Positions 12,143 through 23,990 of a stretch of DNA of 64,000 bases are shown here, piece after piece. Made by a program: the position numbers and the translations under genes. The notes beneath the pieces were generated by a model, which saw nothing but the letters and a program-made list of their open reading frames with translations, did no database searches and was not told where the DNA came from. Source of the stretch: Heliopora coerulea (Eukaryota; Cnidaria; Anthozoa; Scleralcyonacea; Helioporidae). The DNA lies in contig JASJOG010000006.1 of the NCBI GenBank assembly GCA_030142905.1, positions 2,181,501 to 2,245,500 on the forward strand, written 5' to 3'. Numbering within the stretch: the first letter of the stretch is position 1; every line of letters begins with the position of its first letter.

Positions 12143-12369
12143 CATTATAACTTTTGCATATATAAGAAAGTTTTGTCGAACAATGTCGATCATTCCATTT
12201 TCCATTTGACTGAAACATTTCAGTGCAGTCTTCTTGTCTCTTGTGATCATTAGGTTCATTACTGTTCCAGTTATAGTAACTTCCATAGCCAGTACCATCA
12301 GTCCATTTGTAATTACTCTCAGAGCCAATATCATTTAAGCCAATCCAGAACCTAGAGGTCTTTTTTTTC
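12143..12369 (-). CDS. Exon 13: CTLD4, second half with EPN/WND motifs
   Basis: Exon of 227 bp reading KKTSRFWIGLNDIGS, YKWTDGTGYGSYYNW, NSNEPNDHKRQEDC, GKWNDRHC and SYICKSYN. EPN and WND are both intact, the classical mannose-type calcium-binding pair. The acceptor is ACACACAG directly before an A8 run, which makes the exon start slightly uncertain, but the phase-2 join with exon 13688 fits. It ends AATG|GTAAGG in phase 1. Confidence 0.87.
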
Positions 12370-13687
12370 CTGTGTGTAAAACATTCTCATGATGAATATT
12401 ACAAAATATGTTATGACAATACAAAACATCTACCCTATTATTCAGGATATTTTCCAATTCTGGTCATAAAGATATTAAGAGAAGTAGGGATTTAATTTTT
12501 ATATTATGCCTAGGTAAAAAAGAATGCAGACAACATAGCAATTCATGAGGCAAATAGTTGGTTAGTGTGTAATGAAGAAAGCAATGATGAGAAAAATATT
12601 GCTTTCTCATGAAATGTGAAGTATGCAGTAAATTTCAAGAGTCCATCAAAACCTAAACTTAAGCACCACAACAAGTCTCATTATATGGCTAGAGTCATTT
12701 CCAGTGAAATTGCGCGTTCTGATTGTCTGAGAGTCTCTGACTGGCAGCCATTACTTTCGCGCAATGGACTGGTCCGAATTGCGGCTGCATCAGCAAATTT
12801 ATAGAGCTGTTTTTTGCCTACGACTTAGTACTTTTTCATTTAGTCGTATCATCGGAAAAGATTTAACCATGTGATAAGCAGTTTGATTTTGTTAATCCTT
12901 TGTAAAACGTATCTGAATCTGGCTTGTTTGTTTTCAAAGCAATTGGAAAATTTTCTCACCAAAACTTGCCGGTCCGTCTTACTGCAAGAAACGACTATAC
13001 GAAACGACTATATTGGCATTATTTTTATTTAGATGTCTAATTGACTGGTTGTTACTCGGGAATTCACTGAAAATTAATATTTTTTGTGCTCAAGACCTCT
13101 GATCTTCGTTTCAAACGCCAAATTATATTAATTAACTTGTAATAGTAATTTTATAAATAGCCTTTTGTCACATTTTCCTTCATTCTCTGATGTTGTGTTT
13201 AATGCAACAAAACGTTAGATCCTAATAAACCTTTTCCCAATTATGCCTCTTCAACAAATCTTTTGCTGGGCTTTGATTTTCATACTCAGGTTACGATTTC
13301 CATCTGGTTCGCCCATCGCATGGGTTCTCAAGACATCTGATATTTTCTCGTAATGACCGCGTTCTCGGTTAATAAAAAGTTATTAATTGGGATTTTGTTC
13401 CATTAAACATATTTGCAAATACCTACTCTAAGTGGTCATCTTGATGATACTGTTTGTGTCATAGAAAGTCTCTACAGCAGGATTGCATCGACTATCGTAT
13501 ATTGAGAATACTTGACCAGGCTACTTTAACAGGTTAGACGAGATTCCCAATGTTGCGCATTCAATTTCGCTAGGAGATTGAAGTCACATTTTCTGGTCAT
13601 CGTTAATCACAGTCAGAAGGTCTCGTGTTAAACGGTTTTTTTCGTTTAATGCCAAACATCACAACTGTGTGGTTACATGGTACTTAC

Positions 13688-13868
13688 TTTATTAGGTATC
13701 TCAAAAAGGATTTTTCCGCTTCACTGTTGATGCTTGTGAGATGACCATTCATGCTTCTACACGTTGATTCTGCGTCGTGCCATGTTTTTAAATCATACGA
13801 TGAGTCATTTCCAACGATATAGCACATGTCATTGAATAAGGTCCAACCTTGTTTGCATGAAAGGGAGC
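13688..13868 (-). CDS. Exon 12: CTLD4, first half
   Basis: Exon of 181 bp, starting in phase 1 and ending ATAAA|GTAAGT in phase 2. It reads SLSCKQGWTLFNDMCYIVGN, TWHDAESTCRSMNGHLTSIN and SEAEKSFLRYLIK. This is the N-terminal hairpin, helix 1 and helix 2 of a C-type lectin domain. The AA left at its end is completed by G of the next exon, giving a lysine run before RFWIGL. Confidence 0.88.
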
Positions 13869-14274
13869 CTTGAAAAAAATTCCAAAAGGTTTTAAGAAAG
13901 GTTTAATCGCGTAATCACCAATAATCATATTAATGTACGTAATCGATTTAAAGATTTTGAATGCGTTAAATTTGAATACTAATTAAGGCTTGTTTTTAAA
14001 CATAATTTTTTCTTAGCATCCACTGGAGCCCCACTCTTTGTATTACATTTGATATCTGAAATGTTTTTCTTCCTGTCACATTACGTTTCATTTTCTCCTG
14101 AAATATTTTTGACGCAAAAATACTTATATTCCCTGAGAGCAAGATAAGTATTCTTGCACTTTTCAAGAAACTGTATCAAACTATCATAACAAAAAGTAAT
14201 AATTACGTTTATGCATTATTGATACTTGACATCATTTTCAGAAAGAAGGTGCCATGCAGGGAATCGAGGCTCAT

Positions 14275-14332
<58 letters not shown>

Positions 14333-14333
14333 C

Positions 14334-14370
<37 letters not shown>
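14275..14370. repeat. (GATA)n microsatellite, LINE 3' tail
   Basis: Nearly perfect GATA tetranucleotide array of 96 bp with one GACA variant. It directly abuts the 3' end (AATAAAGTTTA on the minus strand) of the LINE at 14371-17610, so it is probably an expanded LINE tail. Confidence 0.95.
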
Positions 14371-14371
<1 letters not shown>

Positions 14372-17300
14372 ACTTTATACAGGTTTGCTCAATCAGCAAC
14401 AAGCTGGTATTTTTAGGGGACCTGTATACATTACAATAACCTACAAAAAATATACAAAATATGAATAAAATCTAAAACATCAAATCACATATGCAATTAA
14501 AAAGTCATAGATAAAAAGTATTCCAAAAGCTTATCTCTAAAAGAATTTAAAGAATGTAACTTTTTAATATCATCAGGCAAATTATTAAATTGCTATGAAC
14601 CCTTGTATCTAAATGTTCGTTTGCCTAATTGCAGCTTAACCCTAGGTAAATACAAATCATTTTTTCTTCTGGTATAAAATTTGTGTACATTATGATTTAG
14701 ACTAAAATAGTCAATAAAATATTCCGGAACATGTTCATTAAAGTATTTAAAAACTAGATTACAAACATGCATTGCCCTTCGGTGTTCTTAGTTCATCTAA
14801 TTTAAGACGGATAATGAATCTCCAGTATTGCTGCGTTGTAAAATGATGCGGGCAGCTTTATTTTGCAGACGTTGTTGCTTATGACTGCACTCCTCAAAGA
14901 GTTTACTCCATGCAATATCACGATAGTCAAAGAGTGGCTGGACCAAACCATTGTAAACACATTTTGCAGCGTCAGGAGTTAGATACGGTCTAATTCGAGA
15001 TAACAGTTTCAACCTTGTACCAACCTTCACACTGACTGATCCCACATGTTCTTTCCAGTTCATCTGACAATCCAATATTACTCCAAGATAATTAAAACTA
15101 AATACCTGTTCCAATTTTACACCATTAAGATAGATATCAAACTTGGGATCTTCTACTTTCTGCCTCGTTCCAAAAAGCAGAGTTTTTGTCTTAATTTCAT
15201 TTAAGATCAATTCATTATCATTCATCCATGACGTAATATTTTCCAAATCTCTCTGAACTACGTACTGTATGTCATTAATTGAAACTGCTGAAAAGTAAAT
15301 TACAGTATCATCCGCGTACATGCTTATAGAGCCTTTTTCAAGACATTGAGGTAAGTCATTAATATATCATATAAAAAGTAAGGGTCCTAAAATAGATCCC
15401 TGTGGCACTCCATACTGAACACTTGAGCTAGTGGATAAATCTCTTCCAAAAGCTATCTTTTGTGTTCGTGTGGTCAAGTAATCGCGAAACCAATCCAAGC
15501 TACTATTCCTCACCCCGCAGTGATATAATTTGTAAAGCAGACAGTCATGATTTACAACATCAAACGCCTTCTCGAGGTCTAAAAATACTTATCCTGTGAG
15601 CTGTTGTTTATCCATACGTTCAAGAATTTTGTCAACAAGAAACACCACTGTGGTTTCAGTTGAGTGATTTCTTCTAAAACCAGATTGATTTATTGAGAGA
15701 ATCTTGTGTTCTCTGATGAAATTTAGAAGCTGCACTTGGACTACTCTCTCTAAGACTTTGGAAACGATGGTAAGTATGGAAATAGGTCGATAATTATTGA
15801 CGTCATTTTTTGATCCAGACTTATATACAGGTATTATTTTCGCCACTTTTCATTCCTGCGGTATTTTTCCTTTTTGAAAAGATAAATTTACATTGAAGGC
15901 AATGGGTTTGGCTATTGTTAGACCAGCGTCCTTTAACATTCTGGATGTAATTCCATCAGGACCAGTCGCTTTTGTTTTGATTTTCTTCAACTCATTGCTT
16001 ACAAAATCAACCGAGACGTTTTGCAAAACAAAATCATGTTCAACTATAGGAACCAAGATCTTAGGAAATGCTGTCCTAGAACTGAAGACTGAACATAATG
16101 TTTTGGCAATTGACGAGAAATGGTCGTTAAACAATGTAGCTGTTAATCCATAGGTATTTGTACACCAACATATGGCTTACTTCTACAAGTTATCTCATTA
16201 ATTGTTTTCCATATTTCCTTCGGTTGTTGTTTTCCTGACAACTGTGTTACATAATGAGCAGCCTTTTCTTTGCGAAGTTTCATAGTTATCAAATTGCGAA
16301 GTCTTAGGTAGGTACTCCAATAATGTTCTTCATTGGTTTTAATTGCCATTTTCTTATGATAATCCCGTTGTTTCATTAAGTTTTTAATATGCAAAGTAAT
16401 CCAAGGTAAAGATTTACCGCGAACACATCGTGTGACTACAGGAACATGATTATCAGCTACAGCCATAAACATGTCCCTAAAAGAATTCCAAGCTTCCTCT
16501 GGATCTTCTTGCATTTCAATGAAGTCCCAAGGGACGTGATTTAAGTCCTCTCTGAATAACTTTGAATCATAATTTTTGTAATTTCGTACATCAATTACCT
16601 TTGGTGGTGGGCGTTTAACACTGTGAAGCTTCCGAACTCCAAAAATGGCTGAGTGATCTGAGAATCCAACTGGTAAAACACCAGAAATACAAAGTTCGGA
16701 CATTGATGTAAATAAAAGATCGATCAAGGTTCTTGAATTTTCTGTGATGCGAGTAGGCTTATTTTATTAATTGTTGTAATCCAAAAAGACTTATTATACG
16801 TTGAAAATTCTTTATAGGCGAACTGAGGGAAACTTTCTTGGTATAATCATAGTTAAAATCCCCCATTAGAATAGTTTCTTTTCCATCCCGCATGAAGGTG
16901 TTTAATATTGATTCAAAATTCCTAGTAAATATTGAACGATCATAACTAGGTGGTCTATAAAAAATCCAAACGACAGTTTCCGACTCTTTGCAGGATGCAC
17001 TTCAAGCCATATAGCCTCCATATGCCGATCGATTTCCATATCATGAGATGTAAAGATATTAAAGCGTTTATAAGTTAACTGTTCAGCCACGTACACTGCT
17101 AAACCCCAGCCAAATCGATCTCTATCCTGTCTAATAATATTATATCCTGGAATGGCGAGTTCACTATCAAGAATCGAATTGTTCAGCCAGGTCTCATTTA
17201 AGGATAGAACATGCGGCTTATGTTCATCACAGAACAATCGAAGCTCATCCAATTTATTTCTTATGCTACATATATTTAAATGGAACAGACGAAGACCTTT

Positions 17301-17610
17301 CGTTCTCGGTAAAATACCTGCTGGGCCAGGATTAAGAGAAACATCGTTCAATTACAAGATTAGGTTTGCCATTAAACCAATGTTTATAAGACGAATAGAC
17401 ATTTCAAGTTTCTTTCTTGTTGGGACCCGTTGCCACACTTTGTAGAGGCATCGTTTCTTCAGCGACTGAAAGGAGTCAATCCTAAGTTTACTTGCTTCCT
17501 TGGTGGCTTCCAGCAATTCAAGCTTCTCATTTACAGCTAACTTATGATGATCCATGGTAAAATTTTTAAAAAAAAATACCAAATAAAAGAAAGATAGTCA
17601 CAGCGCTCTT
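14371..17610 (-). mobile_element. CR1-like LINE, near full length
   Basis: Minus-strand non-LTR element. An upstream leader ORF (17352-17582) is followed by an AP-type endonuclease reading LFHLNICSIRNKLDEL, SLNETWLN, IPGYNIIRQDRDR (16902-17351) and GFSDHSA (16143-16727). Reverse transcriptase blocks follow: KATGPDGI, NNYRPISILTIVSKVLERVV, INQSGFRRNHSTETT, AFDVVNHDCLLYKL, YGVPQGSILGPLLFI and an intact MYADDTVIYFS, then the thumb region to about 14800. Single stops and frameshifts (for example 15586-15588, 15847-15849, near 16900) break the frame. The (GATA)n tail marks the 3' end. It lies in the 7.4-kb intron between the first linker and CTLD4. Confidence 0.9.
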
Positions 17611-19250
17611 TAAGCGACCCGCCATGTTGCAGCCCTCATATGGGGCCCTCATACCAAACAAATTACGGGAAAGCAATGGTAGTCGACGCAAGTTGTTCAG
17701 TGATTGACAAGGTTTTTACCTTCGTTTTATGCCACAAGAAAATGGAGATGAAGACAGAAGGTCAGTTTGTTGTATTTTGATATTTACGTAATGTTTAGGC
17801 AGTTTTTGAGAGTAAAATCACTGGCAGTTTACCAGTCGTTAATCTTATTAATATTTTGCCCTTGTGCTTTCGATATTGGTTTCGCAATCAATATCTAAGT
17901 AAATTTTGGATTACTCTCTCAAATATCCTAAGGAGTATTCCCACAAAATAATGCCGAAGTCCAATCATATTAAATTAAGAGATTAAGTGTCACAAAAGGT
18001 ATCTTCTCTTAAATCTCCTTAACTAATCCATTTGGACAAAACCTTGCAATATTCTAACGTTTGACTGATTTTGATGATATAACCCAATATGCCAGGATGC
18101 AAAATTATAATAGCCTGGTCCTGAGATCTGCATAACAGGTTTTATGTTTGATCATTAGAAAAGTTAGATCGATTTGTAAAATTTTTTTATTTAATATAAA
18201 ATAAGATAACCATGAAAAGGTTTAGATATCTAGAATTAAGATCATGTGGCACTACTTTCTATTTCACTTTCTGCAATGAACATATTATCGCAACTACATA
18301 AAATATGTACATTTCGTCATCACGTGAAATCTAAAACAACTGCTCCCAAGGATACATAAGAATGAATGTATTAAAGACGAACTCGTTGTAATTAACACTT
18401 GACATCACGTAACATGTAAAGATGAATGAGGAAAAAAATGAAGCGAGTTACAAAGTGAAAGCTGCCTCGAACCCAGCCTACATAAAACGGGTTGGAAAAA
18501 AAAAGGCATTATAGCTCACCCCTGCGAATCATACTGATTATCCTATACTAATGAATGTTTACATTTCTAAGTCCCAACGTTTCCTTTTCAGAAAATTTAA
18601 TTAAAAAATTTTACTATCGTTGAGTCTTGTGAGAAGAAGGTTAATCAATGTTATTTCAGGTGATAGAGGACTTCAACATGGCTTGCCAGGCTTAAACGCC
18701 CGGAACTACTGAAAGCCTACGGCAAGTCATGGCCACTAAACTTCGCTCGCGACGTTAAATCTTTTCTCTCACACTCATGACTATTGGTTAACCCAATGAG
18801 ACGTGTACGATGAAATTTTTTGTGCGTAATATTCGCCACTTTTGTACAGCTGATCTTGTATTGAGATCTGTCGGTAAAACAACGTGTGGAGATTGCTTGC
18901 TGAGTGGTCCGGATCCTATGATATTGCCCTTGCAGGCGATACGCTTTTAAATTTAACCTTCAGCCATATAATCAATTATCAGTGAACTCATAACCTCGTT
19001 CGATCGGTTCATAAGAAAAACTATTCTTCAACACTTCTGTTCACGCAGACCTCGAGAACTCCTGGAAAATACTTTCTGATCAGGACCTCTCTGTTGATAG
19101 GTCTTTGTCATAAAGTAGACATTTTCTGTACCAGTATAATGCCCTTTCGGTAACACCCATATTTGAAATGACAATTTTGCAATTGCTATAATTTTGACTA
19201 GAGTAAATATTTGTATTCTTTTTTTATAACACATATTAAATTCATCTAAG
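17611..19250. other. Intron sequence with one fold-back element
   Basis: Apart from the fold-back element at 18638-18795 nothing is recognised. AT-rich, no domain-like reading. Confidence 0.4.
18638..18795. mobile_element. Fold-back MITE-like element, family 1
   Basis: Ends are inverted: GGTTAATCAATG at the left and CTATTGGTTAACC at the right, with further matching inside. It shares its ends and layout with the copy at 54393-54540, which supports a mobile family rather than a chance hairpin. Confidence 0.6.
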
Positions 19251-19254
19251 TTGT

Positions 19255-20970
19255 TATGAAATCACCCTGATGAATGTAACCATCTTCAGAAAGGGAAATT
19301 GGCCTAAGATGTGGAAAATGGGGGAATGGACCCCTGTTTTCAAGAAAGGAGATAAAACCTACTCGGGAAACTACCGACCAATAACAGTACTGAACTCTGT
19401 TGACAAAGTATTCGAATCATTACTTCCCAAGCAAATCACGAAAACCATGAATCCACACCTATACCAGAAAATGTCTGCCTACAGAAAAACACATAACTGT
19501 GAAACTACGTTAATAAGGTTAACAGCGGACTGGAAAATGCCCGCTGATAATAAGGAGTACGTGACTGTTCTGTCTACCGACATGAGTAAAGCTTTTGACT
19601 CGCTGCACCCTGCACTACTGATCCAGAAACTTAAAGCATACGGCTTTTCTGAGACATCATTGAATCTTTTGAGTCAAATTACAAGAAGTGTACAGCGCAT
19701 GGAAAGAACAAAAAAGGGGGTGTCCACAAGGCTCCTCCTTCGGGCCTCTTCTCTGGAACTTGTTCCAAAATGACTTCTCGCTACATAGGCAGTCTGTCAA
19801 TTTATTTATGAATGCTGATGATCATCAAATCTACACTAATGATAATGATACACAGAAAGCCGCCCAAACGCTCAGAACACAAACAGAGGCAGTGTCACAA
19901 TGGTATAAAGAGAACCTACTGCAAGCCAACCCTAAGAAATACCAGATTCTTACCATTGATCCACAACCTTTCAAGAGTACCCCTGGGTATGCATTGACGA
20001 TGGAATTTGATGGTCATGAAGTCAAATCATCCGATTATCTTAAAATTCTGTGCGTAACCATCGATAACAAACTGACATTTAGTGTACACATTAGTGATAT
20101 TTGCAAGAAAACGAGCTGTAAGGTTGGGGTTTTATTGAGACTACGTAATTTAATTCCATGGTCTGCAAAGTTACAGCTGTATAAATCTAGCATTTTGCCA
20201 CACCTTACAAATTGTGATACCATTTGGCACTTTTGCAAATCATCCGATAAGAAGAAAATGGAGAGAATCCAAGAGCGCGCACTCAGGGCAGTCTTTAAAT
20301 CTAAATCAGAGACCTACAGTGAGCTACTAAAAAGAGCAAGTCTACCAAGTCTGTACCAACAACGGTTACAAAACATCGCCATCCTTATGTATAAAGTAAA
20401 AAACGGACTTGTGCCCACCTATATTACAGAAATATTTAATACTGCTCCGAAACGATATAATGTAAGGAACGCTGATTTTAACATTCCACGTTTTCGTACA
20501 GTACATTTTGGAAAACATTCTTTACAATATTTTGGGCCCCATCTTTGGAATAAACTAGATTATAGTGATAGGGAGAAACCGAACGTTAGGAGTTTCAAAA
20601 ACAGTATTAAGAACAAAGACCTAACACTCTTAATAGACAAGTGTAACAAATATGACATGCTGCTAGACCGCTATAAATTTTAAATTTTATATTTTTATAT
20701 TATACACTTTTTATGTTTAAGATTTTACATTTTACATATATCCCATTTATTTACTTATTTATTTATCAATTCATTTATTTATTAAGGTTTCTTTTTTTTC
20801 TTTAAGTAAATTGTAAATAATTTTAACTTTATTAAGCTAAGATAAACCTTAATGTGTAAATAGTGTCCCCAATTAGTTTTTTCAAGCTAAATATCAATGA
20901 CACTTTAATAAAGTCTTTTATTCATTCATTCATCCATTCATTCATTTCATTCATTCATTCATTCATTCAT
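19255..20970 (+). mobile_element. CR1/L2-like LINE, 5'-truncated
   Basis: Two overlapping readings (19270-19773 and 19688-20683) encode one reverse transcriptase split by a frameshift near 19680. Blocks: GEWTPVFKKGDKTYSGNYRP, STDMSKAFDSLHPALL, GCPQGSSFGPLLWNLFQND, FMNADDHQIYTND (YADD is now NADD), SDYLKILCVTID, LQLYKSSILPHLTNC, RIQERALRAVF, MYKVKNGLVPTYI and FGPHLWNKLD. The second reading is 331 codons and otherwise clean, ending at 20683. The 3' end has an AATAAAG signal and an (ATTC)n tail at 20918-20970. It sits in the same intron as the LINE at 14371-17610 but in the opposite orientation. Confidence 0.9.
19688..20683 (+). pseudogene. LINE reverse transcriptase, C-terminal two thirds
   Basis: 331-codon open stretch with the PQGSSFGPL box, a NADD variant of the catalytic YADD box and the thumb region. 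It lacks the N-terminal fingers, which are in another frame upstream. The changed first residue of the box and the frameshift suggest a recently inactivated copy. Confidence 0.85.
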
Positions 20971-21274
20971 AGGCATCTTGTAAATTTACGATACGAACCG
21001 TACTACTTGCCAAAGAAACAACTTAGGATGATCATTTTACCTCTCCTGCATAAGCAATTTATCAATTATTTACGATCTTTCAGATGAGATGCACTTACAT
21101 ACAGAATCAGGTAGGTGTTTCTTGATCGGTTGCCCGGACGTTAATTTAATTTGTTTTTTTGTTATTTATATTTCTTACTGTTAATACGATAGGTACAGAG
21201 TTAGGAAGATTTTTCTGTTATCTTTAATAGCAAAGCATCATTTTGATTAAACAGTGTAATATTTGATACATCAC

Positions 21275-21322
21275 CTGGAGTCGGATACGATGTTGGAGCT
21301 GGTGTACTGGCGGGATTCTTCG
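21275..21322 (-). CDS. Exon 11: Pro/Thr/Ser-rich linker
   Basis: A 48-bp mini-exon, phase 1-1, between TTTTTTAG and CCAG|GTGATG. It encodes KNPASTPAPTSYPTP, a proline/threonine-rich spacer likely to be extended and O-glycosylated. It resembles the linker exons at 10790 and 2677 in size, phase and composition, each lying just before a CTLD. Mini-exons are hard to prove from sequence alone, but composition, phase and splice sites agree. The 7.4-kb intron after it contains two LINEs. Confidence 0.75.
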
Positions 21323-21985
21323 CTAAAAAAGGAAAAAGGGTTTTTCCAAGATAAGCTGAGGAATAGCAGATGGTCCAATTCAAGTATTAACCTTCTCTTC
21401 ATGAACTTATAATACTTAAATGTTTCATCTCAACTCAATTATTCAAGTATTTACTCCTAAGTTTACACTTAAGGAGTCATTTTGTTGTTCTATTTTTACC
21501 ATCTATCCGTAACGTTCTCTGTCATTTAAAAATTCGAAATTTTTTGCTTCCAAAGTTGTGCTCTTAATATTCCTGCCAATGCTACTGAAACAAGCAATAC
21601 CAATAATTCGAGGGCCACACGCTATCAATAATGGGACAACTCTTAATGACACTCGGTGGACGGTGCTTGAAGATACAATAAAACATTGTCGCCTAGACAT
21701 TGGAGGAGACAATAATTTCGCTGATTCATGTGGATCAGCAGGGGAAGATAATCGTACGCGCTGATGTCAAAACGAAATACTTTAGATACATATCAGAAAC
21801 ATAGCATGGCTTTATGTCATATTATCTGAATCTTCAGTTTCGTGAATTCAACATACATTGTACTAACCTTGGCTATTGATTTTCATTGCGGAAAGCGCAA
21901 TCGCAATATAAAGAAGAGAGTCCAGCTCAGAATTCTTAAATGTATCGCCATAGTAAAAGAGGCAACTCGTAAAGTTTTAAAACAT

Positions 21986-22030
21986 GATTACTGACGTTTC
22001 GTTGCGGTGTGCAACATCTTCAGAGTATAG
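21986..22030 (-). ncRNA. Hammerhead ribozyme motif, intact core
   Basis: On the minus strand the order is ACT, CTGAAGA, stem II GTTGC/GCAAC with loop ACACC, GAAA, C, GTC, AGT. CTGANGA and GAAA are the two conserved hammerhead core boxes, GTC is the preferred cleavage triplet and ACT/AGT closes stem I. Stem III is minimal (AACGT), as known for hammerheads of Penelope-like elements and animal retrozymes, which can act as dimers. Catalysis is inferred, not shown. Confidence 0.7.
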
Positions 22031-22163
22031 ATTTACAAAGGTGAGCAAAAACTATATATATGGATCTATAATTTACATACTGGAAATGTAAATTATAATG
22101 ATGTAAATTATATAATGTAAATTATAGATCCATATATATAGTTTTTTCTCACCTTTGTAAATC

Positions 22164-22206
22164 TATACTCTGAAGATGTTGCACGCCGCAACGAAACGTT
22201 AGTGAT
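22164..22206 (+). ncRNA. Hammerhead ribozyme motif, inverted partner
   Basis: Same core in the opposite orientation: CTGAAGA, stem GTTGC/GCAAC with loop ACGCC, GAAAC, then GTT instead of GTC, with ACT/AGT stem I. GTT is a permitted but weaker cleavage triplet. The AT-rich stretch between it and its partner (about 22045-22145) is itself inverted, so both cores diverge from one centre. Confidence 0.62.
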
Positions 22207-23822
22207 CAGGTCTTGTACTATTACTCTGGTTAACGATGACTGCCTTCATGGTTTTACTCGCCAATTTGATCTCTCAGGACCAGAAAGACTAAAGCCCATC
22301 TGAATTACTTCCTTTTTGTCCAGAAAAGTTTTCACTTGCTTTTCTCTGCCTAAGGCCATGTAAAAAGAGTATTTGGTGATCGTCCCCACCCGACTGTGAA
22401 AAAAGGTTCCGACAAGAATTTTTTTTTAATTTTTATTTTTGTTGTTACAAATTACGACTATTGTCTAAGTAAAATTCATCACCATCGTTCACTAGAGCCT
22501 TCGGGCAATTCTTCGAGGGTCATTCTCGTACCCAGATCTATGCGCTTTCCCACGTTAGTGCATGCGTACTTCAGCCATCCTGATGAGCGTGGATCACCCA
22601 ATAATTGGGGACTTGAGACCTGTATATGCCATGTTTTAAAAAGCTGGTTAGAAATCAAAAGGAGTATGCTGTCATTTGTGAGACTGTATTCATTGATTTA
22701 TTTCCGTGTACCAAGCCTGTGTGCAGAAATCGTGAATGTGAGACTTCCATGTTACAAGGTCAGTCTGGTCAGAAGGACCAAGAGTATTCTGTTCCAATAT
22801 ACCGGACTGACTGGCTTGAACTTGTAATGGAAAGCCTCCTATATATGTCCACTATTTTGCAGTATTCATCTCATGAAAAATTTTTTTTTAAAAAAATACC
22901 CTCTCTCCAGTGAAAAATATAGAAAGGGACTAACAACAACTACTTCTTTACATGGTCCAAAGTCAGGCGATTTACTTACTCGAAAAACGGACACATCAGA
23001 AAATGAAAAATTATTGTATGTTATTTTGTGTTGTTTTGCTTTTTTTTAAATTTAGAAGAGTTCCCAGAATCTAGATAAAGTAATTTTGTTAATGAGCGAA
23101 AGCAAGATATACTTTGATAAAACTGCATCTGAGATAGATGAAATTGAGATAGCTCAGGATCCTCGATTGCAGAATGAAAAAAGGGACCTCTGTTAAAATG
23201 TTCTCCAATGACAAATCCGCTGACTATTTTTAAAAAGAATCTTAACGATATCAACGTATTAAGAAAGCATGCGTATGTTTCCCACGAAATCTGTTGAAAT
23301 AAACATTGTATTTTAAGAGAAAAGTTCTACTTTAGGAGTCGGCATTAAACTCACCGAGTTTTGTAGAAATGAGTCGAGAGCTAGCTTCATTGATGCCAGA
23401 GCCATAGTTTGCTTAGCTCTGATTTGGTGTAGCAAGCATATGACCTCAAAGTCTGCCTTTGAATTAGTCTTGCCAAGTTTTGCATATAAAGCGTACAAAA
23501 TTCGAACTTTATACATGCAATATAGCCTGTATTACGACCAATCTCGAGGTGACACTCCACATGAACACTAATTACGGCGATATGTTTGAAACAATTTGAA
23601 AAAGTGGCACGCAAATTTTTCATAATAGAAGCTTAGTAATCGATTAAAAAAATCAAAACAAGTAAAAAGATATAAGAAAAATCCCAAAAGAATAAGAAAA
23701 ATAAATAAATAAACAAATAAATAAATGAACGAATGAATAAATAAATAAATCAATCAATAAATAAAATCTTCCAAATCAAGCCAATTGTTATGCGAGAATA
23801 GACTGACATCTACATAACTTAC

Positions 23823-23990
23823 ACTTTGGTCTCTTGCAAACAAAAGGCATGGGTTTGTCGCAGCGTTCGTCACTCCATAATCCAGAGTCTGGATTAATTA
23901 GTACGCATGCTTCAAGACCATTGTAGCTGTCCGGCTGACCAATATCCCAGTTTGTGTAAGCTACAGGTTTATCATCACTCCATCTGTGAC
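23823..23990 (-). CDS. Exon 10: CTLD3, ligand-binding half with QPD motif
   Basis: Exon of 168 bp, phase 1-1, reading HRWSDDKPVAYTNW, DIGQPDSYNGLEACVLI, GLWSDERC and PFVCKRPK. QPD indicates galactose-type specificity, and WSD keeps the aspartate of the WND calcium site. The donor AAAGT|GTAAGT splits a codon that the downstream linker exon (21322) completes as serine. An AATA-rich low-complexity stretch at 23690-23765 lies just outside the exon. Confidence 0.88.

Larger units (their letters stand above)
21323..23822. other. Intron between CTLD3 and first linker
   Basis: Holds the inverted hammerhead motif pair (21986-22205). Other open readings (22396-22827, 21503-21764, 23387-23623) show no recognisable domain. 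23690-23765 is an (AATA/AATC)-rich low-complexity tract. Confidence 0.45.

Noticed and set aside
14275..14370. CRISPR-like or satellite array
   Set aside because: It is a plain GATA microsatellite at a LINE 3' end.
22396..22827. Plus-strand 143-codon ORF
   Set aside because: No recognisable domain or codon pattern; intronic and opposite to the host gene.
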